From Bacteroidota bacterium (GTDB lineage: Bacteria; Bacteroidota; Ignavibacteria; Kapaibacteriales; NICIL-2): 64,000 nucleotides of DNA. Location: positions 1 to 64,000 of the forward strand of contig JAIBAE010000015.1 of the NCBI GenBank assembly GCA_019695345.1. Direction: 5' to 3'. Below, in pieces: positions 1 through 9,025 of the stretch; the first letter of the stretch is position 1, and each line of letters starts with the position of its first letter. The translations under genes were made by a program, and so were the position numbers. The notes under the pieces were generated by a model that was not told where the DNA came from, did no database searches, and saw nothing but the letters and a program-made list of their open reading frames with translations.

Positions 1-154
1 AGCAAATCAACATTTTACCTACATTTGAAAGAGTGTGAGTTTCGGTTTAATAATAGAAAGAATAACATCTATCAAATTTTACTAAAACTCTCTAAATTGT
101 ATAACCTTATCTAGTCTTGTGCCAAAATTTATTATCATTAAATAAGGAGAATTT

Positions 155-1144
155 ATGAAAACATTTCATGTAGTATTAACAATACTTACAATTTTCATGA
201 CGGGTTGCTTTAATAATACTGAACAACCGCTTGTACCAAATAAAACTCAAACAAACGGAAATGGTAAAATTTATGGTCAGGTACTATATACAGGATATTT
301 TAATCCCCCAATGACTGAAAAGGGGCATGCAGGTACTGTTGTATCAGTGTTAGGAACTAACATCACAACTACCTCGGATGAATACGGTTATTGGCAGTTG
401 TCCGGATTAGACTCAGGAACATATACAATACTATTTGAACGTAATGGTTGTGAAACATTTGAATCAAAAGGTATGTACACTAATGGCGATGATAGTGTTG
501 AATTTAAATCAAAATGGAAAGATTATAATGGAACCTATCACGAACAACTTGGTAGATTGTATTTAATGGAAAAACAACCAACAGTTGCACTAACCAAACC
601 AAGTTGTAGTATTGAATGCACAATCAATACTCACCGACATCCACATGACTCAACCATTATTGTAGGTTATGATACAGTATATTCGTTCAATGGGAATGTA
701 TCAGTTGAGATATCAGCAAATAGAGTTGAGCTTTGGAAAAATTTGCCTTTCGGAATAGTATATAAAATCGATAATAAATCATATTTAGATAAGTATTCTA
801 TACCTCCGGATAGTCTGATACTGCACTCACAAGAGTATTCTGAAATATGGCGAACGCTTGATTTACTATCTGGGTCAGGTTCAGCTTCAAAAAGAACCAT
901 AAATGATGTATATGATCTGAAATCTTTTGAGAATAGGCAAGGTATAGATATAAAACGATATTTAGAACTCCAAAAGATAACTATTAAGCCTAAACAGCAA
1001 TTATATCTACATACCTTTCCAATGTGGAGATATATGGATTATACAATGGGGTATGACACCTTAATAGGTACAACAATAAAATATGGCTCTGCTAATGCTA
1101 CAAAATATGGCGATGTTGTTACCATCCCCATCCAATGGAAATAA
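155..1144 (+). CDS. lipoprotein with carboxypeptidase-regulatory-like domain
   Basis: The 329-residue product starts with a lipoprotein signal peptide; the lipobox FMTGC places the lipidated Cys near residue 18. Residues ~37-95 (GKIYGQVLYTG to about NGCETFE) look like a CarboxypepD_reg-like or Cna-B-like beta-sandwich: a GxVxxxG opening, a GT.V...G core and the DEYGYWQLSGLDSGTY strand-turn. The remaining ~230 residues have no motif I recognise. The start is supported by an AAGGAG ribosome binding site at 143-148. It is monocistronic, closed by a strong terminator directly after the stop. It is probably anchored in the outer or inner membrane facing the periplasm or surface. No specific function can be assigned. 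Confidence 0.8.
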   Translation: MKTFHVVLTILTIFMTGCFNNTEQPLVPNKTQTNGNGKIYGQVLYTGYFNPPMTEKGHAGTVVSVLGTNITTTSDEYGYWQLSGLDSGTYTILFERNGCETFESKGMYTNGDDSVEFKSKWKDYNGTYHEQLGRLYLMEKQPTVALTKPSCSIECTINTHRHPHDSTIIVGYDTVYSFNGNVSVEISANRVELWKNLPFGIVYKIDNKSYLDKYSIPPDSLILHSQEYSEIWRTLDLLSGSGSASKRTINDVYDLKSFENRQGIDIKRYLELQKITIKPKQQLYLHTFPMWRYMDYTMGYDTLIGTTIKYGSANATKYGDVVTIPIQWK

Positions 1145-1148
1145 CTTC

Positions 1149-1172
1149 AAGGCGGCAATAGCCGCCTTTTTT
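1149..1172 (+). terminator. Rho-independent terminator
   Basis: An 8-bp perfect stem AAGGCGGC/GCCGCCTT with an AATA loop is followed by a T tract. It lies 5 bp after the lipoprotein stop codon. Confidence 0.9.
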
Positions 1173-1537
1173 ATTTTAAACGGTAACCGTTGTGTTGTGC
1201 TTGTGGTTCTGCCGGGCAAGGTAAGGGTTTTGTAATGGCAATTGTGTGGAGCCCTTTGCGTTAGCATACAACGTTGTAATAAATTTTCTTGAAACGAAAC
1301 TACAAAGCTGCCGTCAGTTGGGAAACGTTGGGTATTTTTAGAAAAAGTTGGTTAGCTTAAACCCAAATAACACGGGCGGAGTCTGTTGGGGCGCTGTTAT
1401 AACCTACATAAAAAAAACAACACAGTTGATTGCCGTGTAACATGTTGCGTAAGCGTGTGTTACTTGCAATTAACGTCAGCGGGGAATGTAATAATTCATA
1501 TCAAAAGTATCAGTACTTACTAATAGCAGGAGAAATC
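1173..1537. other. intergenic region, no gene seen
   Basis: No convincing gene. Around 1201-1268, read on the minus strand, there is a decayed resemblance to repeat family A (TGCTAACGCAAAGGGCTCC, then a GC-rich return arm). An open frame extends upstream of 1538 to 1430, but it lacks a ribosome binding site and the conserved DUF1800 start begins at 1538. This stretch is therefore read as leader. Confidence 0.4.
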
Positions 1538-3115
1538 ATGGGCGCACTTGATCCGTATTCCGGAACGTGGGATGAACACCATGCCTCGCATTTGTTACGG
1601 CGGGCATCGTTTGTTACCTCGCGGGCTAAAATTACCGAAGTATCTAAAATGTCGATTGCGGCTGCAGTAGATATGTTACTTGCAGATAAACCGGCACCGG
1701 CCGAACCAACCGACCCGGGTTTATCTACAACCCCGTGGAATGTAAACTTAACAACACCACACCCCGAAGATTTTAAGTACCGTCCGTATATTAAAGACTG
1801 GTGGTTGAATCTGTTACTACAACCTAACAACGTATCGGCAATAGAAAAACTAACGTTGTTCTGGAGCAACCATTTCTCTACGGAATCGGATGTTATTAAT
1901 GACTCGCGATTTATTTACCACCTGAATGCCCTAACACGCAAGTATGCAATGGGCAATGTGCGCGATATGGTTAAGCAGATTACCATTAACACCGGAATGT
2001 TGCGGTATCTGAACGGCGACTCGAACACGAACAACAAACCAAACGAAAACTATGCGCGTGAGTTACAAGAGTTATTTACTATTGGCAAAGGTAAAGAGAT
2101 AGCCCCCGGCGATTACACTAACTACACCGAAGATGATATTAAAGCCGCCGCACGTGTTTTAACCGGATGGCGCACCAACCGCAACGGCGACCCATCGAAA
2201 TCGGTATTCCAACTTGCTACTCACGATACAAAAGATAAGCAGTTCTCTAAAGCATACAATAACAAGGTAATTAAAGGTACCAATACAGCCGCAGGTGGTT
2301 TGGACGAGATGAACCAACTTGTTGATATGATATTTGAGCAAGAGGAAACAGCACGGTATATAATCCGTAAAGTGTACCGCTGGTTTGTGTTCTACACGAT
2401 TGATGACGACACCGAGAAAAATGTTATTCAGCCACTTGCAACCATGCTGCGCCAAAACAACTTTGAGATTAAACCTGTATTGCGCACGTTGTTTATGAGT
2501 CAGGTGTTTTTTGATACCCAGAATATTGCGGCTATGATAAAATCGCCAATTGACTTCTTGATTGGCATGGCAAATCATTTCAACTTCCCATTACCAACCG
2601 ATACTCTGCAACGCGTTGCCGCATTAGAAAAAGTATGGCAACTTGGTGCTGCATTACAACAAAACTTAATGGACCCGCCAAGTGTTGCGGGTTGGCCTGC
2701 GTATTACCAAGAGCCGGGATATTATCAGCAATGGATAAACAGCGTTACACTGCCAACACGGTATGGTCTGACCGACATAATTGTTGCAGGTGGCGGTGGC
2801 AGATATTTACCTCCGGGTTGGGGATTAGATGTTCTTGCATACCCCGAAACAGTTAGTGCAGATGTTAGTAATGCTATGACATTAATAGCAGATATTGGAA
2901 CAGATTTAATGCCTGCTTATACCTTAACAACAGAAGAAGTTGAATACATAGCTAAAAATGTTTTAATGGGTGGCGGACAAGTGTACGAATGGACAACTAT
3001 CTGGAACGACTATAAAGCAAGCCCAACAAACACCGCTAAGAAACGGGCAGCCCAAGACCGATTAACGGCAACACTAAAATTTATGTTCCGTATGGCAGAA
3101 TACCAATTAATGTAA
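1538..3115 (+). CDS. DUF1800 family protein
   Basis: The product (525 residues from this start) opens with DEHHASHLLRRASF, typical of the DUF1800 family, and carries the family signatures ARELQELFTIG, DDIKAARVLTGW-like text and the RKVYRWFVFY segment. The start at 1538 is chosen because AGGAG at 1528-1533 precedes the ATG and the family N-terminus begins directly after it. The 36 upstream in-frame codons look non-coding. The biochemical function of the family is unknown. It is almost always encoded beside a DUF1501 protein, as here (24 bp gap), so the two are probably co-transcribed and act together at or outside the cell envelope. No clear signal peptide is visible. Confidence 0.9.
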   Translation: MGALDPYSGTWDEHHASHLLRRASFVTSRAKITEVSKMSIAAAVDMLLADKPAPAEPTDPGLSTTPWNVNLTTPHPEDFKYRPYIKDWWLNLLLQPNNVSAIEKLTLFWSNHFSTESDVINDSRFIYHLNALTRKYAMGNVRDMVKQITINTGMLRYLNGDSNTNNKPNENYARELQELFTIGKGKEIAPGDYTNYTEDDIKAAARVLTGWRTNRNGDPSKSVFQLATHDTKDKQFSKAYNNKVIKGTNTAAGGLDEMNQLVDMIFEQEETARYIIRKVYRWFVFYTIDDDTEKNVIQPLATMLRQNNFEIKPVLRTLFMSQVFFDTQNIAAMIKSPIDFLIGMANHFNFPLPTDTLQRVAALEKVWQLGAALQQNLMDPPSVAGWPAYYQEPGYYQQWINSVTLPTRYGLTDIIVAGGGGRYLPPGWGLDVLAYPETVSADVSNAMTLIADIGTDLMPAYTLTTEEVEYIAKNVLMGGGQVYEWTTIWNDYKASPTNTAKKRAAQDRLTATLKFMFRMAEYQLM

Positions 3116-3139
3116 TAATCAACAAGAAAGGAAAACACA

Positions 3140-4762
3140 ATGAAACGCAGAGACTTTATAAAAGCCGCGTCGCCAATGCTTGCAATACCGTTCTTGTTGA
3201 ATGGTATGCCTTTACGGGCCATGACCCGCACCCCCGAACTTGATGCAATGGTAAATGCTTTGGAAGAAACAGACAGAGTGTTGGTATTGGTACAGTTAAA
3301 TGGCGGTAACGATGGTATTAATACCGTAGTTCCGTTAGATCAACTTTCAACATATAACTCATTGCGCACCCATGTTGCACTACCTGAACGTTCGTTGTTA
3401 AAAATCAATAACAATACAACGGGCTTACACCCTGCGCTTGGTACCTATACCGATGCAACTAAATATAAATTTAATATCAATAAGTTGTATCAGGAAAACA
3501 AAGCAGTTATTGTTCAGGGCGTATCATATCCAAACCCCAACTTATCGCACTTCCGTGCAACTGATGTGTGGATGTCCGCTTCCGATTACGATAAATATCT
3601 TGGAACGGGCTGGGCAGGCAGATACCTAAATACATTGTACCCCGGCTACCCCGATGGTTATCCCAATACCACCATGCCCGACCCACCGGCTATACAAATA
3701 GGTGGAATCATGTCCTTAGCGTTGCAAGGTAGCAGCCAAAGCATGGGAATTGCCATAAACGACCCCTCAACATTTTTAGCACTTGTTGGTACGGGTAAAA
3801 ACGGAAGTGTATTTGCTACTCCGCCCGATACACGTCCCGGTAATGAATTAAAATTCTTACGTCAGGTTGAAGCAGAATCACAGGCATATGCTAAGAACAT
3901 CGACGCAGCTGCAGCCAAAGTTACCAACAAGGTAACATATCCGGCTTCCAACCAGAACTCATTAGCAACACAACTGCAAGTTGTTGCAAAGTTGGTAGCA
4001 GGTGGTTTAAAAACCCGTATCTATGTGGTATCGCTTGGTGGGTTTGATACACACGCCGCACAGGTGGATGCAACCGACAAAACTCTTGGTAACCACGCAA
4101 CATTGCTTGCACGCCTCTCGGAAGCGGTTGGGTTGTTCTACGAAGACCTACGCCTGTTAGGAGCAGATAACCGCGTACTTACCATGACGTTCTCAGAGTT
4201 TGGTCGCCGTGTGCAAGACAACGCAAGCGATGGAACCGACCACGGAACTGCCGCACCACTTTTTGTATTTGGTAACAACGTAGAGGCAGGCATCCGCGGC
4301 GTAAACCCAAGTTTAACCGACCTTGATAATGGCAACCTGAAAATGCAGCACGACTTCCGCCAGGTGTATGCATCGGTACTTGCACAATGGTTTGGTGCTA
4401 ATACTGCGGAGCTCAATGCATCTGTATTAAAAGACTTCACACAAATACCAATTGTAAAGCAATCGAGTACCGGTGTAACCGACGATGTTGTTAACGCAAC
4501 CGTTCTGCAATTGCGCAACAATCCAAATCCGGTAAATGGCGTGGGTACAACCATACAGTATGTATTGCCCGAATCCGCCGATGTATGGTTACGCGTGCTT
4601 GATGTAAACGGCAGAGTGATAACCGAACTTGTACGCGAATATCAAAGCGCGGGCGAACACAGCATACACTTTAACGCCGATACTGTTCCAAGCGGAACAT
4701 ACTTCTACGAAATCCGTGCAGGCAGGCGCATAACAAGCAACCGCATGATAGTAGAACACTAA
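3140..4762 (+). CDS. DUF1501 family secreted protein with type IX sorting domain
   Basis: The 540-residue product begins MKRRDFIKAASPMLAIPF, a twin-arginine-like signal. DUF1501 features include VLVQLNGGNDGINTVVPL (near residue 50), the sulfatase-like metal-site text LGGFDTHAAQ, TFSEFGRRV and DGTDHGTAAP. The family belongs to the alkaline-phosphatase/sulfatase-like superfamily. The last ~80 residues (NNPNPVNGVGTTIQYVLPE to SNRMIVEH) are a Por/type IX C-terminal sorting domain. A Tat-like N-terminus with a T9SS C-terminus suggests Sec/Tat export followed by surface delivery. AGAAAGGA before the ATG supports the start. It is second in an operon with the DUF1800 gene and closed by a terminator. 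The substrate is unknown. Confidence 0.92.
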   Translation: MKRRDFIKAASPMLAIPFLLNGMPLRAMTRTPELDAMVNALEETDRVLVLVQLNGGNDGINTVVPLDQLSTYNSLRTHVALPERSLLKINNNTTGLHPALGTYTDATKYKFNINKLYQENKAVIVQGVSYPNPNLSHFRATDVWMSASDYDKYLGTGWAGRYLNTLYPGYPDGYPNTTMPDPPAIQIGGIMSLALQGSSQSMGIAINDPSTFLALVGTGKNGSVFATPPDTRPGNELKFLRQVEAESQAYAKNIDAAAAKVTNKVTYPASNQNSLATQLQVVAKLVAGGLKTRIYVVSLGGFDTHAAQVDATDKTLGNHATLLARLSEAVGLFYEDLRLLGADNRVLTMTFSEFGRRVQDNASDGTDHGTAAPLFVFGNNVEAGIRGVNPSLTDLDNGNLKMQHDFRQVYASVLAQWFGANTAELNASVLKDFTQIPIVKQSSTGVTDDVVNATVLQLRNNPNPVNGVGTTIQYVLPESADVWLRVLDVNGRVITELVREYQSAGEHSIHFNADTVPSGTYFYEIRAGRRITSNRMIVEH

Positions 4763-4795
4763 GGAACACTAATACAACTAATGTTGGTAGGGAGC

Positions 4796-4829
4796 AGCAC
4801 TGTAAAGATTCATCTTGCAGTGCTTTTTT
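4796..4829 (+). terminator. Rho-independent terminator
   Basis: A long hairpin (AGCACTG...CAGTGCT with an inner AAGAT/ATCTT extension) is followed by six T. It closes the DUF1800-DUF1501 operon. Confidence 0.88.
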
Positions 4830-4830
4830 A

Positions 4831-4925
4831 TTTGCTATCGCATTGCCGCACCGCGCCTTGCTTACAAAGTAGTGCGTTTTTTTTGCGGGAAAGAACCGCC
4901 ATCAGGCAATAGCGTTTATCGTTTA
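4831..4925 (+). repeat. family A palindromic repeat, short form
   Basis: Starts TTTGCTATCGC. Closing stem CCGCA/TGCGG is followed by GGAAAGAA and the tail TTATCGTTTA, which other short copies share. It lies between convergent genes. Confidence 0.75.
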
Positions 4926-4996
4926 ATGGGTAAATGATTTTCAACCGAAAAACTGTTGTACCTATGTGAGTGGTACTACGGGTAATTACTGCCTAC

Positions 4997-5380
4997 TCAA
5001 GAAGACTTGGTGAAATGTGAAGTGAGTATTATAAATTTATATAGTTGCTTAGTTGTAGTTAGTAAGAAAGGATAACCTAAAAGAATTCCCGCCAAAAAAC
5101 AGCTTACCGGAGAAATCAACATCCAAAGATATAAACATAAGCCAGTAACAACAGAGACAAAGAGTACTCCATAGATTTTATGCTGAGTTGGTAGTTCACC
5201 ATCAAAAACAAAAATTGATACTACGGATACAGATACAATGATAAGATACAATTCCGCCCATCCCTTACTAGTACTCTCGGGGCCTATGTCTATAATAAAA
5301 CCTAGTAGCATCAGTGTTACAACTGTTGCAAAAAAGATAAATAGTAAATCCAAAGCTATTTGGGATAGTACTTTATACAT
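4997..5380 (-). CDS. small integral membrane protein of unknown function
   Basis: 127 residues with about four predicted transmembrane segments: residues ~8-31, 45-60, 68-88 and 91-115. A short charged loop (DGELPTQHK) and a polar C-terminus break the hydrophobic run. I do not recognise a family. The hydrophobic helix spacing looks like a real protein rather than a chance frame, and no competing gene overlaps it. It is a single gene converging on the DUF1501 operon and flanked on both sides by family A repeats. No function is proposed. Confidence 0.6.
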   Translation of the reverse strand: MYKVLSQIALDLLFIFFATVVTLMLLGFIIDIGPESTSKGWAELYLIIVSVSVVSIFVFDGELPTQHKIYGVLFVSVVTGLCLYLWMLISPVSCFLAGILLGYPFLLTTTKQLYKFIILTSHFTKSS

Positions 5381-5478
5381 TATAATTCTGTTCTATAAGA
5401 AGGAGTACATAGTACATACATTACTAACAAACATAACAAATCAGTATATCACGATAACCGTTGTTTGTTGGGTGTATG

Positions 5479-5542
5479 TTCTTTCCCGCACATGGTTGGG
5501 ATTTGCTTGCACGCGGCTCGGTGCGATCCGGCGATAGCAGAA
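5479..5542 (-). repeat. family A palindromic repeat, short form
   Basis: Read on the minus strand it begins CTGCTATCGCCGGAT, closes with CGCAC/GTGCG and ends GGGAAAGAA. It lies in the divergent region between the small membrane protein and the ABC exporter. Confidence 0.75.
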
Positions 5543-5617
5543 AATCTGCGTAGTATTACCGCACATGATTATTTTCGCGGGGCAGTATAAAACCATTTAT
5601 GTTGGAGAGCTACCCGC

Positions 5618-7804
5618 ATGTTCCGCAAACTCTCGCCCTTTCCGTTTATTAAAATGCGCGATATGACCGAATGCGGTACTACGTGCCTTGCTATGATTTT
5701 TAAGCATTACGGTTTGTTTAACGTACAAACTGCATTGCGCGATATTGCAGGTGTTACGCAAGCCGGTACCGACTTATATACTCTTGCGCGTGTGGGCGAA
5801 CGGTTTGGTTTTTCGTGCGATGGTGTACGCGCTAAGTTCGAGCATCTGGAGCAGATTCCCCTGCCATGTATTGCCCATTACGAGGGGAACCATTTTGTAG
5901 TTGTGTATAAGGCAACTAAAAACGAGGTCTGGATTGCCGACCCCGCAACCGATAAGGAGAAGCTTTCTGTTCAGGAGTTTGCATCGAAGTGGAATGGCGT
6001 TGTGTTGGTGTTACAACCAACCCGCGATGTATTTCAATACAACGATGTAATGGAAATTGCCGAGCAATACACCAAACGCGAAAAGTTTATTGCACGTTCG
6101 TTTTATCGTTCGGTGTTGTATCCGTTCCGCCGCGTGTTGTGGGAGATTGTAGCGGCATCGTTGTTAATGATTGCACTTGCGCTGGCATTACCATTCTTTA
6201 CCCAAAGTATTATTGATAGTGTGTTGGTGTTTCAGAATAAGAATCTGTTGTATGCAATTTTGATTGCAATGGTTGGTGTGTTTTTGTTGCAGGTTGTTAT
6301 TACCTACACCCGGCATTTGTTACTTGCGCAGTTTAGAGTAGAGTTTGAGTTTGAGTTTTTTAGTAGATTTTTCCGTCAGTTTTTATCGTTAACGCAAACG
6401 TATTTTGATGCACACAAACGCGAAGACTTTATTCAGCGTTTTCAGGAGAACATGAAAATCCGGAATGTGTTTAACGCGGGTACGTTACAGTCGGCATTGG
6501 ATATTATTTTGTTGTGTGCGTTGTTGCCGGTGTTATTTTTTTACCATTCACTTTTAGCAACTATTGCTGTTAGTTTCCTGGCGTTGTTTATAATAACTAC
6601 TATTCTGTTTACACCGCGCATACGCCGCTTGCAGGAAAAGGTATTCCACGAAAATGCAAAAACAATGGGCTCGTTCCTTGATACGCTTCTGGGTATAGGA
6701 ACTGTAAAACTGTTGGCAATTGAAACAGTAAAGTTCTGGCAATGGCGCAGCACCTACAAACACACTTTAAACAAAGTTCTTACGGCATCGCGCACGCAGA
6801 TTACTCTAAACTCCCTTTTGCGCACCATTATGTTTTTGGGTCAGATTACCGTATACTGGTTTGGCGCATATATTACCTTTAACGGGGAATTATCCATTGG
6901 TATGTACATAGCGTTTATCAGCATCTTTGTAATGATGATGAACACGGTAAACAATGTAAGCGATGTATGGTTTGTACTTACCGATATGAGCGTAACTTTT
7001 GCACGTCTGAACGATGTGTTTATGCAGGAGCCCGAACGTGCCGACCTTGCCACACAGGTAACAACATTAACCGAACCAAGTATCGAGTTCCGTAATGTGT
7101 GGTTTAGTTACGATAACAGCGAACGCCACGCCTTACGCGATGTTTCGCTTACCATAAACCCGGGCGAATACATTGGTATCGTTGGTCGTAACGGTTCGGG
7201 TAAAACTACCTTGGTAAAAATGTTGGTAAAACTCTACGAAAACTATCGCGGTAATATACTTATAGGCGGCACCGAGTTACGGAATTACCATCCGCAATAT
7301 CTGCGCATGAAGGTTGCGCTTGTACCGCAGGATGTGTATTTGTTTAACGGAACAATACGCGATAACATTGCCTACGCAAATCCAAGTGCCACAACCGAAG
7401 ATATTATTCGCGCCGCTAAAAAAGCCGAACTGCACGACTTTGTAAGTACACTCTACCTTGGGTACAACCACAAAATTGGCGAGAGTGGTTCTAACCTTTC
7501 CGGCGGACAAAAACTCAAGATTGCCTTTGCGCGGCTGTTCCTTTCCAACCCCGATATCATCATACTGGACGAAGCAAGCAGTGCCCTTGATGTAGTTGCC
7601 GAACAAACCATAATGCGCAACATCTACGAACATTTCCGCGGTAAAACAGTAATTTCCATTGCTCACCGCTTAAGCACCTTACAACACGTACACCGCATTA
7701 TTGTAATGGACGAAGGCGGCGTAAAAGAACAAGGCACACACGGCGAACTGTTAGAACTACAAGGCGAGTATTACAAATTCATAAAAACGTATGTAGATAT
7801 GTAA
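5618..7804 (+). CDS. peptidase-domain ABC exporter (C39/bacteriocin type)
   Basis: 728 residues in the order C39 peptidase, six-helix exporter membrane domain, nucleotide-binding domain. The peptidase shows MTECGTTCLAMI (C19), GNHFVVV (H92) and IADPA (D108), i.e. a complete Cys-His-Asp triad. The oxyanion Gln usually six residues before the Cys is Met13 here, which may weaken cleavage. The membrane domain spans ~165-450. The ATPase has Walker A GRNGSGKTT (~523), signature LSGGQ (~627) and Walker B IIILDEASSALD (~647). Such proteins trim double-glycine leaders and export the peptide. No HlyD-type adaptor or precursor peptide is adjacent, so the cargo is unknown. GGAGAG precedes the ATG. Confidence 0.93.
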   Translation: MFRKLSPFPFIKMRDMTECGTTCLAMIFKHYGLFNVQTALRDIAGVTQAGTDLYTLARVGERFGFSCDGVRAKFEHLEQIPLPCIAHYEGNHFVVVYKATKNEVWIADPATDKEKLSVQEFASKWNGVVLVLQPTRDVFQYNDVMEIAEQYTKREKFIARSFYRSVLYPFRRVLWEIVAASLLMIALALALPFFTQSIIDSVLVFQNKNLLYAILIAMVGVFLLQVVITYTRHLLLAQFRVEFEFEFFSRFFRQFLSLTQTYFDAHKREDFIQRFQENMKIRNVFNAGTLQSALDIILLCALLPVLFFYHSLLATIAVSFLALFIITTILFTPRIRRLQEKVFHENAKTMGSFLDTLLGIGTVKLLAIETVKFWQWRSTYKHTLNKVLTASRTQITLNSLLRTIMFLGQITVYWFGAYITFNGELSIGMYIAFISIFVMMMNTVNNVSDVWFVLTDMSVTFARLNDVFMQEPERADLATQVTTLTEPSIEFRNVWFSYDNSERHALRDVSLTINPGEYIGIVGRNGSGKTTLVKMLVKLYENYRGNILIGGTELRNYHPQYLRMKVALVPQDVYLFNGTIRDNIAYANPSATTEDIIRAAKKAELHDFVSTLYLGYNHKIGESGSNLSGGQKLKIAFARLFLSNPDIIILDEASSALDVVAEQTIMRNIYEHFRGKTVISIAHRLSTLQHVHRIIVMDEGGVKEQGTHGELLELQGEYYKFIKTYVDM

Positions 7805-7810
7805 TATATC

Positions 7811-7873
7811 TTTTGCTTTCGCCGGACGGCACCGCTCGTTGTACGCACAACACCACTGCCTTGCCGCAGAGAA
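7811..7873 (+). repeat. family A palindromic repeat, short form
   Basis: TTTTGCTTTCGCCGGACGGCACC opening arm (CGGCA) with return arm TGCCG followed by CAGAGAA. It lies ~55 bp before the zeta-like operon. Confidence 0.75.
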
Positions 7874-7928
7874 TGATACTTACATAAAAAACATAACCGT
7901 AATAAGAAGATTCTCACTAATTTAGACT

Positions 7929-8222
7929 ATGAATAATGAAAAAGAAATAGTACAATTGTTAATTCGAGACGGTGTTGTAGGTACTTCGCTAGCTGCACTG
8001 TTAACCGAACGTCAAATTGATAAAGCATCGCTAAGTGCGTTGGCTGAAGCTGTACTAATAGCAACCTATCAGGCAAACCAGATAGCACGTAATACGAATG
8101 TTCCATTTTTTATAGAAGAAGATGGAGCATTATTTGAAATACAAAAAAATAAGGAGAAAGTGTTTATCAGGAATATTGAAAAGCCATCCTTCCAACTCCC
8201 ACAACATTTTATACTTCAGTAG
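7929..8222 (+). CDS. small partner (putative antitoxin) of zeta-like kinase
   Basis: 97 residues, soluble, helix-rich N-terminus (KEIVQLLIRDGVVGTSLAALL) and a C-terminal segment IEEDGALFEIQKNKEKVFI. It ends 2 bp before the zeta-toxin-like gene, so the pair is almost certainly one transcript. I do not recognise a named domain. The small-gene-then-kinase order matches toxin-antitoxin organisation, and the antitoxin role rests on context only. It could instead be a regulatory or substrate-recognition subunit of the kinase. Confidence 0.65.
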   Translation: MNNEKEIVQLLIRDGVVGTSLAALLTERQIDKASLSALAEAVLIATYQANQIARNTNVPFFIEEDGALFEIQKNKEKVFIRNIEKPSFQLPQHFILQ

Positions 8223-8224
8223 TT

Positions 8225-8950
8225 ATGTCGGCCAAACGCATGAGGGTTTTTGCAGGCCCAAATGGTTCAGGTAAAACCACAATTATCAAAACACTTCAAA
8301 GCGAAATACCATTTGGAGTATATGTAAATGCCGATGATATACAGCGAACTTTAGAAGTAAGAAATGTCTTACTTTTTGAACAATACCAATTACAAGTTCA
8401 GCAACAAGAGATTGAAACATTCTTTAAAGAAAGTCAATTTTCTCCGGTAAAACGCAATGAGCCTAACCTATGGCAACACCTCACCGTTCAAGACAATGTA
8501 TTGCATGTTGATTGTAGTATTGATTCATATATAGCGGCAGATATAGCCGAATTTATAAGGCAGCAATTATTGGCAAATGGGCTTTCCTTTACGTACGAAA
8601 CCGTAATGAGTCATAGTAGTAAAGTAGAATTTATGGAGCGCGCCCAGCGGAATGGATACAGAGTGTATCTTTACTTTATTGCTACAGAAGACCCTGAAAT
8701 AAACGTAAGTAGGGTAAATGTACGAATTGCCCAACATGGTCATGCAGTTCCGTCAGCAACAATAAAAAGTAGGTATTATAAAAGCTTACAACAGCTTAAG
8801 AAAGCGATAAAATATAGCAATCGGGCATACATCTTCGATAATTCAGGTTCTGCAAGTACAATCGTTGCCGAAATTACAAATGGATATGATGTAAATATTA
8901 TAGATACCAATAAAGTTCCTAACTGGTTTGTGGTACATGTTGTACACTAA
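8225..8950 (+). CDS. zeta-toxin-like P-loop kinase
   Basis: 241 residues. Walker A VFAGPNGSGKTTIIKTL near the N-terminus, then VNADDIQRTL, equivalent to the NaDe motif of zeta-like kinases. The central TYETVMSH and VYLYFIATEDPEINVSRV are followed by RIAQHGHAVP and IKSRYYKSL, corresponding to the R..RGGH.VP..I..RY signature. Zeta toxins phosphorylate UDP-N-acetylglucosamine and block wall synthesis; chromosomal relatives may use other substrates. It is longer in the middle than minimal relatives: an insert follows NADDIQRTL (about residues 47-95). It is the second gene of a two-gene operon. Toxicity has not been shown from sequence alone. Confidence 0.85.
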   Translation: MSAKRMRVFAGPNGSGKTTIIKTLQSEIPFGVYVNADDIQRTLEVRNVLLFEQYQLQVQQQEIETFFKESQFSPVKRNEPNLWQHLTVQDNVLHVDCSIDSYIAADIAEFIRQQLLANGLSFTYETVMSHSSKVEFMERAQRNGYRVYLYFIATEDPEINVSRVNVRIAQHGHAVPSATIKSRYYKSLQQLKKAIKYSNRAYIFDNSGSASTIVAEITNGYDVNIIDTNKVPNWFVVHVVH

Positions 8951-9025
8951 GCTCACACAAAACCTTATCCGTAAATAAAAGTGTTTCTGTAAATTCCGTG
9001 CAAAGTACTATAACAACATAAACGT

